Shown here piece after piece: positions 9,107 through 19,489 of a DNA stretch of 64,000 bases. The notes beneath the pieces are model-generated. The model worked only from the letters and a program-made list of their open reading frames with translations. It did not search any database and was not told the origin of the DNA. A program made the translations under genes and the position numbers. Source of the stretch: Heliocidaris erythrogramma (taxonomy: Eukaryota; Echinodermata; Echinoidea; Camarodonta; Echinometridae); the NCBI GenBank assembly GCA_025617745.1, contig CM046863.1, forward strand, positions 7,862,935-7,926,934, written 5' to 3'. How positions within the stretch are numbered: the first letter of the stretch is position 1; every line of letters begins with the position of its first letter.

Positions 9107-10975
9107 GACGTTTTTTTACTCCAGAAAGCTTGGAACGCCTACAAGAAGATTTAAATAATGCTGATTGGTCCCCAGTATTTAATTCTTTGGATGTTGATAT
9201 ATCATATAATAATTTTGTTGCCATTGTTGAATCAAACTTAGACACATTCCTATGCGAAACATAAAAAGTAATTACCAAAAAAATACCAAGATTGCCCTGG
9301 ATATCAAAGTCAATTTTAAGATCAATTAATAGGAAAAATAATTTGTTTTATAAATATAAAACCAAACCTACTGGAAAAAATAAATCTAAATATGTTGCTA
9401 ATAGGAATACTCTTAGAAAAATTTGGCGAATACAAAAGCGAAACTATTATACCAAACAATTAATTATTTTTAAAAATGATATGAAAAATACGTGGAAAAT
9501 AATTCAAAATGCTCTGAATACCTCAACAATAGAATGTATAATTTCTAAAATCAAGTTGGGCACTCTTTTGTATGAGGATCCCTTGGACATACTTCAAGTA
9601 TTTAATAATTATTTTTCTTCGCTGGGGACTAATTTTGGCCAGGAAATACCCCCCTCTGATAAACACTTTACTCAGTATTTAGGATTGCCCAATCCACACT
9701 CCATATTCTTTACCCCTGTCCATAATGATGAAATAAGAGATACTGTTGGAGGTCTGAGTAACAATAAGAGTCCTGGTTTTGATAGGATTGGAAATTTCCT
9801 TTTAAAAAAGATAACAAACTGCATTTTGGATCGTTTTACTTATATATTAAACTTATCACTATCGTCCGGCATTGTGCCATCTAGTATGAAACTTGCAAAA
9901 GTGGTCCCAATATTTAAAAAAGGAGACAAAATTGAAGTAACTAATTATAAACCCATTTCATTGTTGACTAGCTTCTCCATAATACTCGAAAAAAATAATA
10001 TATTCTCGGACAATAAATTTTTTGCAACGTTTTAATATTATAGTTGACTCTCAGTTTGGGTTTCGTAAAAAGCATAACACCACGCACGCCTTGCTTTCAT
10101 TTGTAGAAAAGGTAATACAATCTTTGGACAATTTTTGTCATACAGTGGGTGTCTTCCTGGACTTCTCCAAGGCCTTTGATACAGTCAACCATGACATTTC
10201 ACTTAATAAGTTATATCACTATTGTATCCGCGGAAAGGCCTTGGAGTGGTTCAGGAGTTAATTATCTAACAGACAACAGTTTGTCTCTGTCAACAATCAT
10301 GCTTCCGCTATGAGCGACATCTATTGTGGTGTTCCCCAGGGAAGCATACTAGGGCCACTATTATTTATTATTTATATTAATGACTTTTATAGATCTTCTG
10401 AGAAATTATCTTTCATATTATTTGCTGACGATTCAAATTTATTTTATTCTCATTCTGATTCCGATATTCTTCTACGTACAATGAATGATGAACTAAAAAG
10501 TGTGACCCAGTGGATAAGAGCAGACAAACTATCTATTAATTTGCAAAAAAACTAATGTCATGCTATTTAGTAACTCCTTAGATACTTTGCCTGGCAAAGT
10601 AATAATTAATGACACCCCTTTAAAAGAAGTCACTTGTATTAAATTTCTTGGAGTACATGTGGATAACAAATTGTCATGGAAATACCATATTAATAATTGT
10701 TGTCAGACTATTTCTTGTAATATTGGCGTCATCAATAAGATGGAATTATGTTTTCCTCCATCTACTCTGCTTACTTTATACCATAGTTTGATATTACCGT
10801 ATTTAAACTATGTTATCCTAATATGGGGAAATACACACCAATATTTGCTTGATAAATTGTTATTATTACAAAAAAAAATCATTGAGAATAATATTTAATT
10901 TACAATTTCTTGCTCATACTGATGAATTACACAAATAATTTCTTGGTACTACAAAATGTCAATATGGCACGAAAA
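9107..10975 (+). pseudogene. LINE-A, CR1/Jockey-like reverse transcriptase, left part
   Basis: Non-LTR retrotransposon without its endonuclease. It opens with the endonuclease-RT linker (FTPESLERLQEDLNNADWS near 9115) and passes through RT motifs: NNKSPGFDRI near 9763, PISLLTSFS, VDSQFGFRKKHNTTHA near 10043, FLDFSKAFDTVNHD near 10155, GVPQGSILGPLLF near 10327, FADD near 10422 and KFLGVHVDNKLSW near 10640. The frame is broken by a stop near 9262, a frameshift near 10000-10025, a stop after 10260 and a shift near 10555. The RT C terminus stops at about 10950, where PLE-2 is inserted; the tail resumes at 12056. Dead copy. Confidence 0.85.
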
Positions 10976-10982
10976 AGAGACA

Positions 10983-11027
10983 TGATAACGAAGCTTTTCG
11001 ACCTGTACTCATCAGGTTATCACGCAG
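10983..11027 (-). ncRNA. Hammerhead-ribozyme-like motif in PLE-2
   Basis: On the minus strand: TGATAAC, CTGATGAG (11008-11015), TACAGGT, CGAAA, AGCTTC, GTTATCA. TGATAAC (11016-11022) and GTTATCA (10983-10989) are perfect complements and give a 7-bp stem I around the exact conserved core CUGAUGA...GAAA. AAGCTT is self-complementary, so a short stem III could form in a dimer. ACCTG upstream can pair with CAGGT in loop II. Stem II has only one sure pair. Hammerhead motifs with minimal stem III are described from Penelope-like elements. Confidence 0.6.
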
Positions 11028-11099
11028 GTATATAACAAATTACTTGAAATCAACTATATTATACTCGGTAAACCCGGACGCAACCTAGACGCCGTAATT

Positions 11100-11795
11100 T
11101 CAGAACAATCGCAAAGCTTGGACGAACTCCTTTTGTCTGCACAGAAGAGGTTCATGCGATTGAATGTTAGCGGCTTCCAGAAAGCGTAAATGCGCTGAGC
11201 TCCTGGCCCGGGACATAATTGAGAATTGGTCGTCGGCATAGCTTTGGGCGCAAGCTGGATTGTTCAGCAAGTGGAGACCAATCGCTGAATCGCATTTGGC
11301 TATCTTTGGTCTGTTAACGTGCGTTTCAGATTTGCAGGCACGGACGGGCTGCGTGCGCTGATTGGTTGTACGGTTCCGAATAGTCGAGGGGGTGTGTTGT
11401 TTAACGCGATCAGCCAACAGCTGACAAGTACGGCCCACGTACCTGGCATCGCACCGGCACTGAAATTGGTAAATAACATTACTCAAGTGGGGGGGGGGGG
11501 GGGGGGGGGTAGTACATCCTTGCTAGCTGACGGTAGTATCCTGTGTGTAGAAAACACAATGCGTGTCGAAACCGCGTAATAGCAACGTGACACTGCGTGT
11601 TTGATCTGACTGGCGTATTTGTCAGATACCTTATCCCTCCACGGTAGTTTGAGATACACGGGGCATTTGGCAGGTCCAAATCTGGTGTCAGATTTGGATT
11701 GTGTCTCCAGCGTCCGTGTTATGGTGCGAGATACAACATGCTCAGGGTAACCATTGTCAAGGAGAATAGTTTTGATTTTCGCGGAGCTAATTTGA
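11100..11795 (-). pseudogene. PLE-2 GIY-YIG endonuclease and linker, frame broken by a G run
   Basis: 11100-11486 encodes a GIY-YIG domain (YQFQC, YVGRTCQLLADRVKQH) and the same C-terminal end as PLE-1 (LCRQKEFVQALRLF). 11483-11795 encodes the preceding linker (KCPVYLKLPWRDKVSDKY, FSTHRILP). The two parts are in different frames because of a 21-G run (11489-11509 on the plus strand), which replaces the shorter SPQ segment of PLE-1. Not translatable as one protein. Confidence 0.8.
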
Positions 11796-11816
11796 ACTTT
11801 GAGAACTTTGAGAACT

Positions 11817-12055
11817 TTGAAATTGAACTGTCCAATGCGCTCCCATTTCTCGACGTTCTCGTGGAGAGAAGTGATGGGAAATTTATCACTTCCGTCTACC
11901 GCAAGCCCACATTCACCGGGCAATACACGAGATGGGACTCGTACAGTTCAACTTCATACAAGATTGGGCTCATTAGAAACTTAGTGTGCCGCGCCCTTAG
12001 GATTTGCTCTGCGGGCAAATTAGCTCCCGAAATCGCGAAAATCAAAACTATACTG
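11817..12055 (+). pseudogene. Inverted RT-linker segment of PLE-2
   Basis: The plus strand reads LSNALPFLDVLVERSDG, then RKPTFTGQYTRWDSYS and LVCRALRICSAGKLAPE, ending in AKIKTIL. It matches PLE-1 residues about 181-254 in order. The next residues of the protein continue on the opposite strand from 11795 downward, proving the inversion. Confidence 0.85.
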
Positions 12056-12692
12056 GCACAAGGTTTTCGAACCAACTGGATGAAAATATTAAAAATGCCC
12101 CAAGTATTTTAACATTTCAAACTAAGCTAAAGAAATATTTAATTCAACACTATATCTCCCATCAACCCTTCATGCTTTTCACACGATACTGATATTTTAC
12201 ATTTCTTTTTTTTTTCTTTTAAGCATCGTCCACCGGCTAATGACGTCTTTGACCGTAAGCATCGATTGCGCTGTATACCTCTGCTCCTCTTCCTATCTAT
12301 TCCTCTCCTTTCCTCTTCTCCCAATCTACTCTACTGTTCTGTTCCGACGCTGCCTGTCTTGTTCTCTTCTTGTATCTTGTATGTGTTTTGTTTTACTGTT
12401 GCGTGTCGCGTCTCTTTCTTTTATCTCTTTCTTTTTTCTTTTCTTTTTTTTATTCCCGTAGTCCGTCACACTTCATATTTATTTATTTGGGTGACCCACA
12501 AACTACAAGCTTGTCTTTTTAGTGGGTCTCTCTTTTCCTTCATATGTTATTTTCCATTGTATTTTGAACATTCTAAACCAAATTTGTTGTACTTTTTGTG
12601 TACTTTGTAATTGATATAATGAATGTTCTGTATTATTTGTAAGTGTTATTGTTGGAAATAAAAATGATTTGAATTGAATTGAATTGAATAAC
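12056..12692 (+). mobile_element. LINE-A, right part: RT C terminus, 3' UTR and pentamer tail
   Basis: The frame resumes with RFSNQLDENIKNAPSILTFQ and TKLKKYLI, the usual last residues of CR1/Jockey-type RTs. Then come a pyrimidine-rich 3' UTR with the GGGTGACCCACAAA and GTGGGTCTCTC blocks near 12490-12535, an AATAAA at 12657-12662 and a terminal (TTGAA)n repeat to about 12692. The stretch of protein normally lying between 10950 and here is missing, roughly 80 codons. Confidence 0.75.
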
Positions 12693-12841
12693 ATGAATTA
12701 ATTCCCCAGGTCTGGTATGACTACCTGAATATTGTACTAGCTACATGATATAGTGTTACTGCAGAACAACCTGAAAAAGAAACCTGTTTTTGGAGAGATA
12801 CTGTAATCACCAAATATTATTTGATTGATACATTGACACCA

Positions 12842-12886
12842 TGGGCGTCAATCCGAATTAGACCGTCGGGGACACAAGTTCGGTGA

Positions 12887-12920
<34 letters not shown>

Positions 12921-13010
12921 GGGGGGGGGGGGGGTCGGAGGACATAGAATACTATGTTTGCAGGGTATGGTGTGGCATAAGAGTTAACACCCCCCCCCCC
13001 AAAAAAATAT
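12842..13010. mobile_element. End of a CATGGGCGTCAATCC repeat with long homopolymers
   Basis: CATGGGCGTCAATCC (12841-12855) recurs in reverse complement at about 21197-21212. In both copies a C/G-rich GGGGACAC block follows. Inside are 30 T (12890-12919), 15 G (12920-12934) and 11 C (12990-13000). No other terminus was found. Confidence 0.5.
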
Positions 13011-13247
13011 AAATTTACCATCAGAAACAGTGAAATATATAGACAAAATAAAACAAAATAATAAATGAAAGGTTTAATGTTTGCATTTTTTCCTAATTTT
13101 TCCATAATGTATAACTTACTTACAGAATTTCCATATCTCAATAATTTAGAAACCCTTAGATCTATAGGGGAAAAAGTGAGGGGCATATTAAAGCAAGGAC
13201 CGCAATGGCGCGCTAATCTTGGTTTCACAAAGTCCCATTACAGCTAA

Positions 13248-13375
13248 CCTCTTGTCGAGGCCCTGGCGCTGTCGAAATCCTTGGCGATATGGAGGCAAAA
13301 TTTCTGGCGAGCGAAGCGAGCCAGAAAAACCGAGGCGCTTGCGCCGAGGGCCTCTTGACACCCGACCTGAATTAT
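13248..13375 (+). repeat. Left outer arm of foldback A
   Basis: Matches 17935-18019 in reverse complement with one extra insert (TTTCTGGCGAGCGAAGCGAG, about 13308-13327). The GC-rich sequence stands out from its AT-rich surroundings. Confidence 0.75.
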
Positions 13376-13636
13376 ATATTCATGAGGCACGATTTCCTAC
13401 TGAATTATGCATGAAAACGTGAATAGTTAGATAACAGCGGCGATCGCCCATCAAATTGGCCACTGAAATCTCAAGGATTTCTTATTTCAGTTCTGGACTA
13501 GTCTATTATTGGGGGGGGGGGGGGGATTACGTAAATCTCTTGCTCAAAATACATTCACAGACAAGCACATTATGAAGAATTCGATCTCTAGCTTACAAAC
13601 CATGGTAATTTGAAATAAGACAAATGTACATATTTC

Positions 13637-14038
13637 TCAAGAGATCATCATATATTTACAAATAATGAAGAATAGGCAATAAAAGTCACCGTTCAACAAT
13701 AGATGCATCTCCATCAATTTTGATGTAACCAAGGAGTTACCAGCAACTTCACTGCCCGGCAAGGCCCCGGGGGATCCGCCTGGCCCTCGCGAAGCAGCAG
13801 TCTCACTCTCCATCCCTGGCCCACGGAGGTAATCAGCACAGAGCGGTAGCGCGTGAAAAATAACACTTTTTCCATAGCCAGTAGGCAGATTCACAAAAAC
13901 ATCTTGTCCTTTAAGTGCAGATTTGATTGCATCAACTTACAAATCTTTGAATCTGTCAATCTTCAACATTCTAGCGGCATATTCTAAGCTCTTACAAATA
14001 TCGTCATCACTCGTCGTGGAAGAAACGTTGAACGCCAT
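13637..14038 (-). pseudogene. RecQ-like helicase N-terminal exon, interrupted by a stop
   Basis: From ATG at 14036-14038 the frame reads MAFNVSSTTSDDDICKSLEY and RMLKIDRFKDL, then a TAA (13937-13939). It continues in frame as VDAIKSALKGQDVFVNLPTG and YGKSVIFHALPLCADYL. LPTGYGKS is the Walker A motif (motif I) of RecQ-type superfamily 2 helicases. FKDL-stop-VDAI fits motif 0, whose conserved Gln falls exactly on the stop, as from CAA to TAA. Downstream motifs (DEAH etc.) are absent; the frame degenerates after ADYLRGPG, perhaps at an exon end. It lies between the outer arm and the tandem repeats of foldback A and is absent from the opposite arm. It could be cargo or part of a helicase-bearing parent element. 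Confidence 0.7.
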
Positions 14039-14389
14039 TTTGGGCTGCGATTAATTAATATGTAAGAATTAAATAGCGTGCAGTCGAGTCATGAATATTT
14101 AACATTACGTAATGGTAGCTCATGCTTATTGGATGATTTTCACCGACCAAAATTTGGTCGGAATATTCATCAAAACAATGAAATATAGTCCAGTAAACGG
14201 TACCATATATCATGTACATGACCGGGAAAAGTTGTTAAGTACAAGGTTTTTTTGTTGATTTGTGTTCTAGATGGGTATTGAAGTAAATTCAGCTGGGTTG
14301 CCACCTTGCCAACCTTGAGTATTTTTTTTAAAATTAGCCTAATTAGCATAACCATCTAATTAGCATATGTGCAATATGTAATATGTTGC

Positions 14390-14870
14390 TAATCTTAAGC
14401 AACAAAGCCTGAAAACATAAATAATACAACTCTTCTAGGGTTTTCCATGCTGAGAAATTCATTTATGACACCAGTTTTTAATTTCAAGTAATGCAATTAG
14501 TGTAAATAGCACAATTAGAATAATTAGCTAATTAGCATATATGCGCAATATATGGAGTTCTTTGTCTTTGTTTATCCCGAAAGCCTGAAAACATAAGTAA
14601 TACAATTTTTCTAGGGTTTTCTATGACGAGGAATTCATTATGACACCAGTTGTCTTTTTTAAGTAATGAAATTAGTGTAAATAGCATAATTAGCTTAGTG
14701 AGCGAATTAGCATATACATATGTGCAATATATGGATTTCTTTGTCATTGTTTATCCCAAAAGCCTGAAAACATAAGTAATACAAGTTTTTCTTGGGTTTT
14801 CTATGACGAGGAATTCATTTATGACACCAGTTTTCATTTTTAAGTAATGCAATTAGTGTAAATAAAAGTA
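14390..14870 (-). repeat. ~175-bp tandem repeat, left arm
   Basis: The landmark AAGCCTGAAAACATA recurs at about 14406, 14580 and 14759, a spacing of 174-179. Each unit has CTAGGGTTTTC, GACACCAGTT, GTAATGCAATTAGTG and AATTAGC words. The same units occur inverted at 17140-17790. Confidence 0.8.
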
Positions 14871-15640
14871 CCCCAACATCCAAAAAATTGCAACAAGAAG
14901 GTTTTTAACGGTTTTCAATAATGTTTGACGTCAGGAACAATTAACATACTAAAAATCTAAGAAAATCAGACCTCCGGAAAGTGGTTATTTTCAAAATGGC
15001 GTCCAGGATGACCGCTGGTAAAATGGCCTTAAATCATGACATATCTGTCTTAGAGACGTTATTTTAGTGTCTATACCTAGGTTTGATGGGTCAGAAATTC
15101 ATTCAGACCACTTATAATTTGTTATGGCGGTCATGGAACCTGGCAATGCAAGAAAGCGTCTAAATGGCCCCAAATTTTCTAAAATTGACCGGAAGTAGAC
15201 TATTATTTACAGTGGAGATGAAATATTTAAGATTAGGACAGAGTATTCATTGACAAATGCTAAATTATTTTATAAAGTATAGAGTAGCTTTATATATTCA
15301 AGACGGTATCTAAGGTGGCCGGTATTATCCATCCAAATTGGCCGCCAGTGCCTAAAAATAGCCATGGTCAAGAAATATCAATCCCAGAGGTGTAATTTTG
15401 GTGTCTACACATAGATTTGGGGGTCGAGATATCCATACATAGACTAGAAAACCTGGAAATCCAAGGTGGCATCCAAAATGGCCGCCAATTTCCTCATGTA
15501 AACTGATTTGAGCTATTATTTACTATTTAGAAGCCTAAATGTAAAAAGTATGTTTAAGGGTTAAAGATATTCATTGATACACGAAAAAGCGTCTTTGAGT
15601 AGCCTATTACTGTGGACCTTTATACAAGCTAGTATCCAAG
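14870..15640 (+). repeat. Repeat block with YY1-like and ETS-like words
   Basis: Contains CAAAATGGCGTCC (14995), AAAATGGCC, GACCGGAAGTAG (15187) and AAAATGGCCGCC (about 15475), separated by ATTCATTGA/TCAGACCACTTA spacers. 14870-15020 is clearly homologous, inverted, to 57955-58100 (shared AAAATCTAAGAAAATCAGAC). Confidence 0.7.
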
Positions 15641-16590
15641 GTGAGTTTGAAAGTACATATTGATTAATAATAATGATGGCAATAATAGTAATGATAATAC
15701 TAGTAACAATAATAATACATGTAGTAATAATGCAGTACTTGTACAGCCCACACCACAAAATGTTATTACTCTACTTTATGATTAATAAAGTACCATTATG
15801 ATTCAAAAGATACCATTATGTACGAAATTTTAGCAGTAGTTACATCAGCGTAATCTAAATTATAAATGATACATATTCATACTTGCACAGTATTAGATCA
15901 CATGATTTCAATTTATTGAAACTTGTTTCCCCTTTAATGTGGATATCCCGGTTTGAATGTGTCAACAGTATCATATATAATATATCAAGCAAACAACTAA
16001 AGAGTACATGTTCTTGACTCTCCAGTGGTGATGCGAATTCTGGAATCCCTTCGACATAACATATACAATCACATGACTATATTTGCCTGCCAGCATATAT
16101 TCAAGGCAACATCCTGTAATCTGAGAGATCCTTGCAACTAAAGTGTACATGTTATTAGCTTTAAGTATCTCTTTCTGGGCCTGCATAATTAATGTTGGAG
16201 GAAGTACAGCTACTATGCTGGATATTCCATTGGATGTGTTTTTCCGTGGAAAGGTTTTACATTCATTGTCACATTTTAGAAAACTCTTCTGCGATATAAT
16301 TAGAGCTACAGATTAGAGTTAAAGTATGACCTAGTAGAATTTCTTATTCACCTTTTATGCCATCCTATTCAAGGACAGGTCTTAATGCTGCTGGTCAGTT
16401 GTAAGTCCTACCTGCCTACAGCTGCTCTGTCCTCTGTCCTGTCCTCCGGTCTTTCATATGTTTCTGTTTCTATCATCTTTGGAAGAAGAGTTAGGAATAG
16501 GGTAACGTTTACGTTTCACCACACGAGTCAGTTCAGTCGTTCGACAGTATACCAATATTTAACAACTAACAAAGGGCATTTTTATTTTTA
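15640..16590. other. Centre of foldback A
   Basis: Holds an AAT-rich stretch at 15660-15740 and otherwise unique-looking AT-rich sequence. The short open frames have no recognisable motif. I see no transposase. Confidence 0.45.
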
Positions 16591-17060
16591 ATAGTAACTT
16601 ACTTCGGGTCATTCTGGGGAAATTGCTGTCATTTTGACGCACTATTGGATTTATATCGTTCATGTCCGCTAAATGACAATTAAACTGGTCTTGTTGCATT
16701 TTATATCCCTCCGTCCCCCTAAACAGGAGATGTATAAAACAATGTTAATAAGGCAGATGATTAATTAATGATTTCTGACTACTTTCAAATGCTGCAGGCC
16801 ATCAGGGATGGCAATATGATGGCAATCTTGCAGCTAAGGCTATCATATCAAATTTAATGATACTTTTTACTTCTATTGCGGTGCCATGTTGCCTTGTTGC
16901 ACTCAACATGATTCAGTGATACTATTGTGTGTATCATTGAATATCCTGACCATTGAAATATACATTTTGACCTATCGTTTGTACATCTGTACTGTAAAGA
17001 GGAACCTACTTCCGGTCATACCAGGCAATATTTACAGCCATTTTAGACACCATCTAATTG
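16590..17060 (-). repeat. Right copy of the YY1/ETS-word block in foldback A
   Basis: Decayed inverted counterpart of 14870-15640: ACTTCGGGTCATTCTGGGGA near 16600, ACTTCCGGTC at 17008-17017, then CAGCCATTTTAGACACCAT. Confidence 0.55.
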
Positions 17061-17129
17061 GAATTTTAACCAATAGTTGTGTGGACAGTATGTTGCCCAT
17101 TGTTGGTTAAAAGTTGGGCATTTTTTTGC

Positions 17130-17790
17130 CCAATTCTTTTAAGAGTGTAGAAAACCCTAGAAAAGTTGTATTATTTATGTTTTCAGGCTTTCTGGTAAAC
17201 GATTAAAAAAATCCATATATTGCTCATATGCTAATTGGTTCATTATACTAATTATGCTATTTCCGACAACTGCATTACTTTAAAATGAATACTTGTTTTA
17301 TAAATGAATTCCTCGTCATAGAAAACCCTAGAAGAGTTGTATTAGTTATGTTTTCAGGCTTTCTGGATAAACAATGATAAAGAAGTCTACATATTGCGCA
17401 TATGCTAATTAGCTAATTATGCTAATTATGCTATTTATGACAATTGCATTACTTTAAAATGAAAACTGGTGTCATAATGAATTCCTCGTCATAGAAAACC
17501 CTAGAAAAATCGTATTATTTATGTTTTCAAGCTTTCTGGATAAACAATGACAAAGAAGTCTACATATTGCACATTATTATGCTAATTAGCTAATTATGCT
17601 AATTATGCTATTTAGGACAATGCATTACTCAAACATGAAAACTGGTATCATAAATGAATTCCTCATCATAGAAACCCCTGGAAAACCTGTATTATGTTTT
17701 CAGGCTTTCTGGGTTAACATATTATATATTGCATATATTAGATAATTATGTTATTATATAATTAGATAATTATGCTAATTAGGCCAATTA
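17130..17790 (+). repeat. ~173-bp tandem repeat, right arm
   Basis: The landmark GGCTTTCTGG recurs at about 17185, 17357, 17529 (as AGCTTTCTGG) and 17703. Units are the reverse complement of those at 14390-14870 and carry GAAAACCCTAGAA and GAATTCCTCGTCATAG. Confidence 0.8.
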
Positions 17791-17797
17791 AAAAAAA

Positions 17798-18019
17798 TTG
17801 CTCAAGGTTGCCAAGGTGGCAACGAAGCTGAATTTACCTCAATACCCATCTAGAAGACGAATCAACAAAAAAACCTTGTACTTAACAACTTTTCCAGGTC
17901 TGAATAACATCTACTGGACTAATACAAAAGAAATTCAGATCGGGTGTCAAGAGGCCCTCGGCGCAAGCGTCTCGGTTTTTGCCTCCATATTTCAACAGCG
18001 CCAGGGCCTCGACAAGAGG
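17798..18019 (-). repeat. Right outer arm of foldback A
   Basis: 17800-17900 mirrors 14215-14320 (GTTGCCAAGGTGGCAAC against GTTGCCACCTTGCCAAC). 17935-18019 mirrors the left outer arm directly. The helicase-bearing segment is lacking here. Confidence 0.7.
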
Positions 18020-18119
18020 CTACATCACAGCAGACTCGTTCAGTCGTTCTCATCACTACGTTCTGAAAAATATGATGCCAAACGGGTTACAACTGTGGTG
18101 AACGCGAACGGAGTGGACG

Positions 18120-18345
18120 TCTCCCCTCTATATCTCTCTTTCTCTGTATTCTATCCATCTCTCTGTATCTTTATCTCTCTCTCTCTATCTCTCATCCTCT
18201 CTTTATCTCCCTTCTATCTCTATCTCTCACTTTTATCTCTCCTTTTATCTCTCTCCCTCTTTCTCTATAAACTCTCTCTTTCTCCCTCTATCTCTCTCTA
18301 TATGTTTCTCTTTCTAACTCTTATCTATCCCTCTCGTACATCGTT
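18120..18345. repeat. TCTC/TATC-rich microsatellite
   Basis: Long pyrimidine-rich tract of TCTC, TATCTC and TTTC units. The open frame through it encodes only low-complexity Leu/Ser sequence. Confidence 0.85.
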
Positions 18346-18900
18346 TGTAACATTATTCTGCCAAAAGGGGGTTTAACGGCATGGATTATCTTAATTCAGA
18401 GAAACTCAGAAAAATAATGTTCTCTTAATCTCTTTGAACACATGTAAGGATTCAGAAAAGGCTAAAAAACAAACACTCATTCGTGACTTTGATATTGTTT
18501 ATGATAGGCAAATGACGCCCAAGCATTTGACATGATTGATCACTGATCATATTTTTTTTATTAATAACATTTTTTTATTAATAACATCTTTTTTATTTAT
18601 AAGTTTTTTTTTAAATAAATAAATAACAACAACAACGACATAACACCATATAAGCTGTTCCATTCAAATTTTATGATTGAACTAGTCAATAGTTATATTA
18701 TTACATTGTTTGATGAATCATCAGAAATGAACTAATATCACCTTCAAAACAAAACAATGCATTTTATTTTTTTTTATATTTTAATAAAGCAGAATATGAT
18801 ACTCAGAAAGACACAAAAGTCCCACACAAGGTAGTCAATGTTACATATCTTACATGTGATTTCTGGAAATACAATACACATAGTTCCCTTCAAATTTGGC
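18346..18900. other. Gene-free AT-rich spacer
   Basis: Poly-T and AAT/AAC simple repeats (18550-18640). The last part, below 18963, continues the hAT frame in phase past its stop codon. Confidence 0.45.
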
Positions 18901-18962
18901 GTTGATATTTCTGAGTTTTGAACAAATGCAGCAGCTGTGTCCCTTGCTTTGACATGTGCAAG

Positions 18963-19487
18963 TCACTCCCTATGGACATGGCACAACATGACATGGTTCA
19001 ATCTCTCCTGCTTCATGGTATTTTTGATCCATGTTTTTACACGTCTTAGGGTACTGAAAGATCTCTCTGCTTGGCAAGAACTTGCTGGTGAAATAAACAG
19101 GAGTCTCAGAAGTTGCTCAACATTTGGGAACATCCCTCTAACTTCCGGAATCATGCCCTGAAATGCCTTCCTGCATTCTTCCACAGAAGAATATTTGAAC
19201 TGATGTGGGAAGAAGATCAATTCACAACTAAGACCATCCCCCAATTCAAACTTGTCAATGAGATCATCATCTATAGATCCACATAGTAGAATCGATGCCA
19301 GTCTTTTCTGTTCTTTTATGTCTGTTGAGGTGAAGTAGACCCTGAAATTGGAAAGGGCACTGTAGCTTGAAGATCTCTGAATCTGAACTCTGTTCTGAAG
19401 GAGGGAGATATATTTACTAGTCAATAGACGAAAAGAAAAAGAGTCATTTAAGTTCATGATAGACCTTATTTTGAAGAAAAAAATCAT
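18963..19487 (-). pseudogene. hAT transposase C-terminal (dimerisation) domain, ZMYM1-like
   Basis: 174 residues. Residues about 125-170 read LLRLLFISPASSCQAERSFS, then TLRRVKTWIKNTMKQERLNH and VMLCHVHRE. This is the hATC dimerisation region (the pattern P-x-S-x-x-x-AERSFSxLRRxKxxxRxxMxxxRLxxLxxLxxH) typical of ZMYM1-like hAT proteins. The catalytic RNase H-like core and BED finger are absent upstream. Beyond the TGA the same frame stays open and protein-like (LAHVKARDTAAAFVQNSEIS), so the stop looks like a nonsense change. No inverted termini were found, so it is an orphan fragment of a DNA transposon or a domesticated relative. Confidence 0.8.
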
Positions 19488-19489
19488 GT

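Larger units (their letters stand above)
10976..12055 (-). mobile_element. PLE-2: Penelope-like element with internal 5' inversion, inserted in LINE-A
   Basis: The 3' part is on the minus strand (10976-11795: hammerhead-like motif, GIY-YIG domain, RT-endonuclease linker). The part that should precede it is on the plus strand at 11817-12055. The order is LINE-A, sense 3' segment, filler of three GAACTTTGA units (about 11798-11825), inverted segment, LINE-A. The outer edge of the inverted segment (KTIL) overlaps the start of the sense segment (KIKTILLDNG), as expected when a second primer starts inside the RNA. The protein is close kin of PLE-1. Confidence 0.8.
13248..18019. mobile_element. Foldback element A, ~4.8 kb inverted structure
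   Basis: The outer ends are inverted copies: CCTCTTGTCGAGGCCCTGG at 13248 and CCAGGGCCTCGACAAGAGG ending at 18019. Inward, further inverted blocks appear: CGCTTGCGCCGAGGGCCTC and its complement; an AAGTTGTTAAGTACAAGG block at 14229 and its complement near 17875; ~175-bp tandem units (14390-14870 and 17140-17790); and a block with GGCGG/GGAAGT motifs (14870-15640 and about 16590-17060). The arms are unequal: the left holds an extra segment with a helicase fragment (about 13380-14165). No target duplication was recognised. Confidence 0.7.

Noticed and set aside
18120-18376. Leu/Ser-rich C-terminal part of a protein
   Set aside because: TCTC/TATC microsatellite translation.
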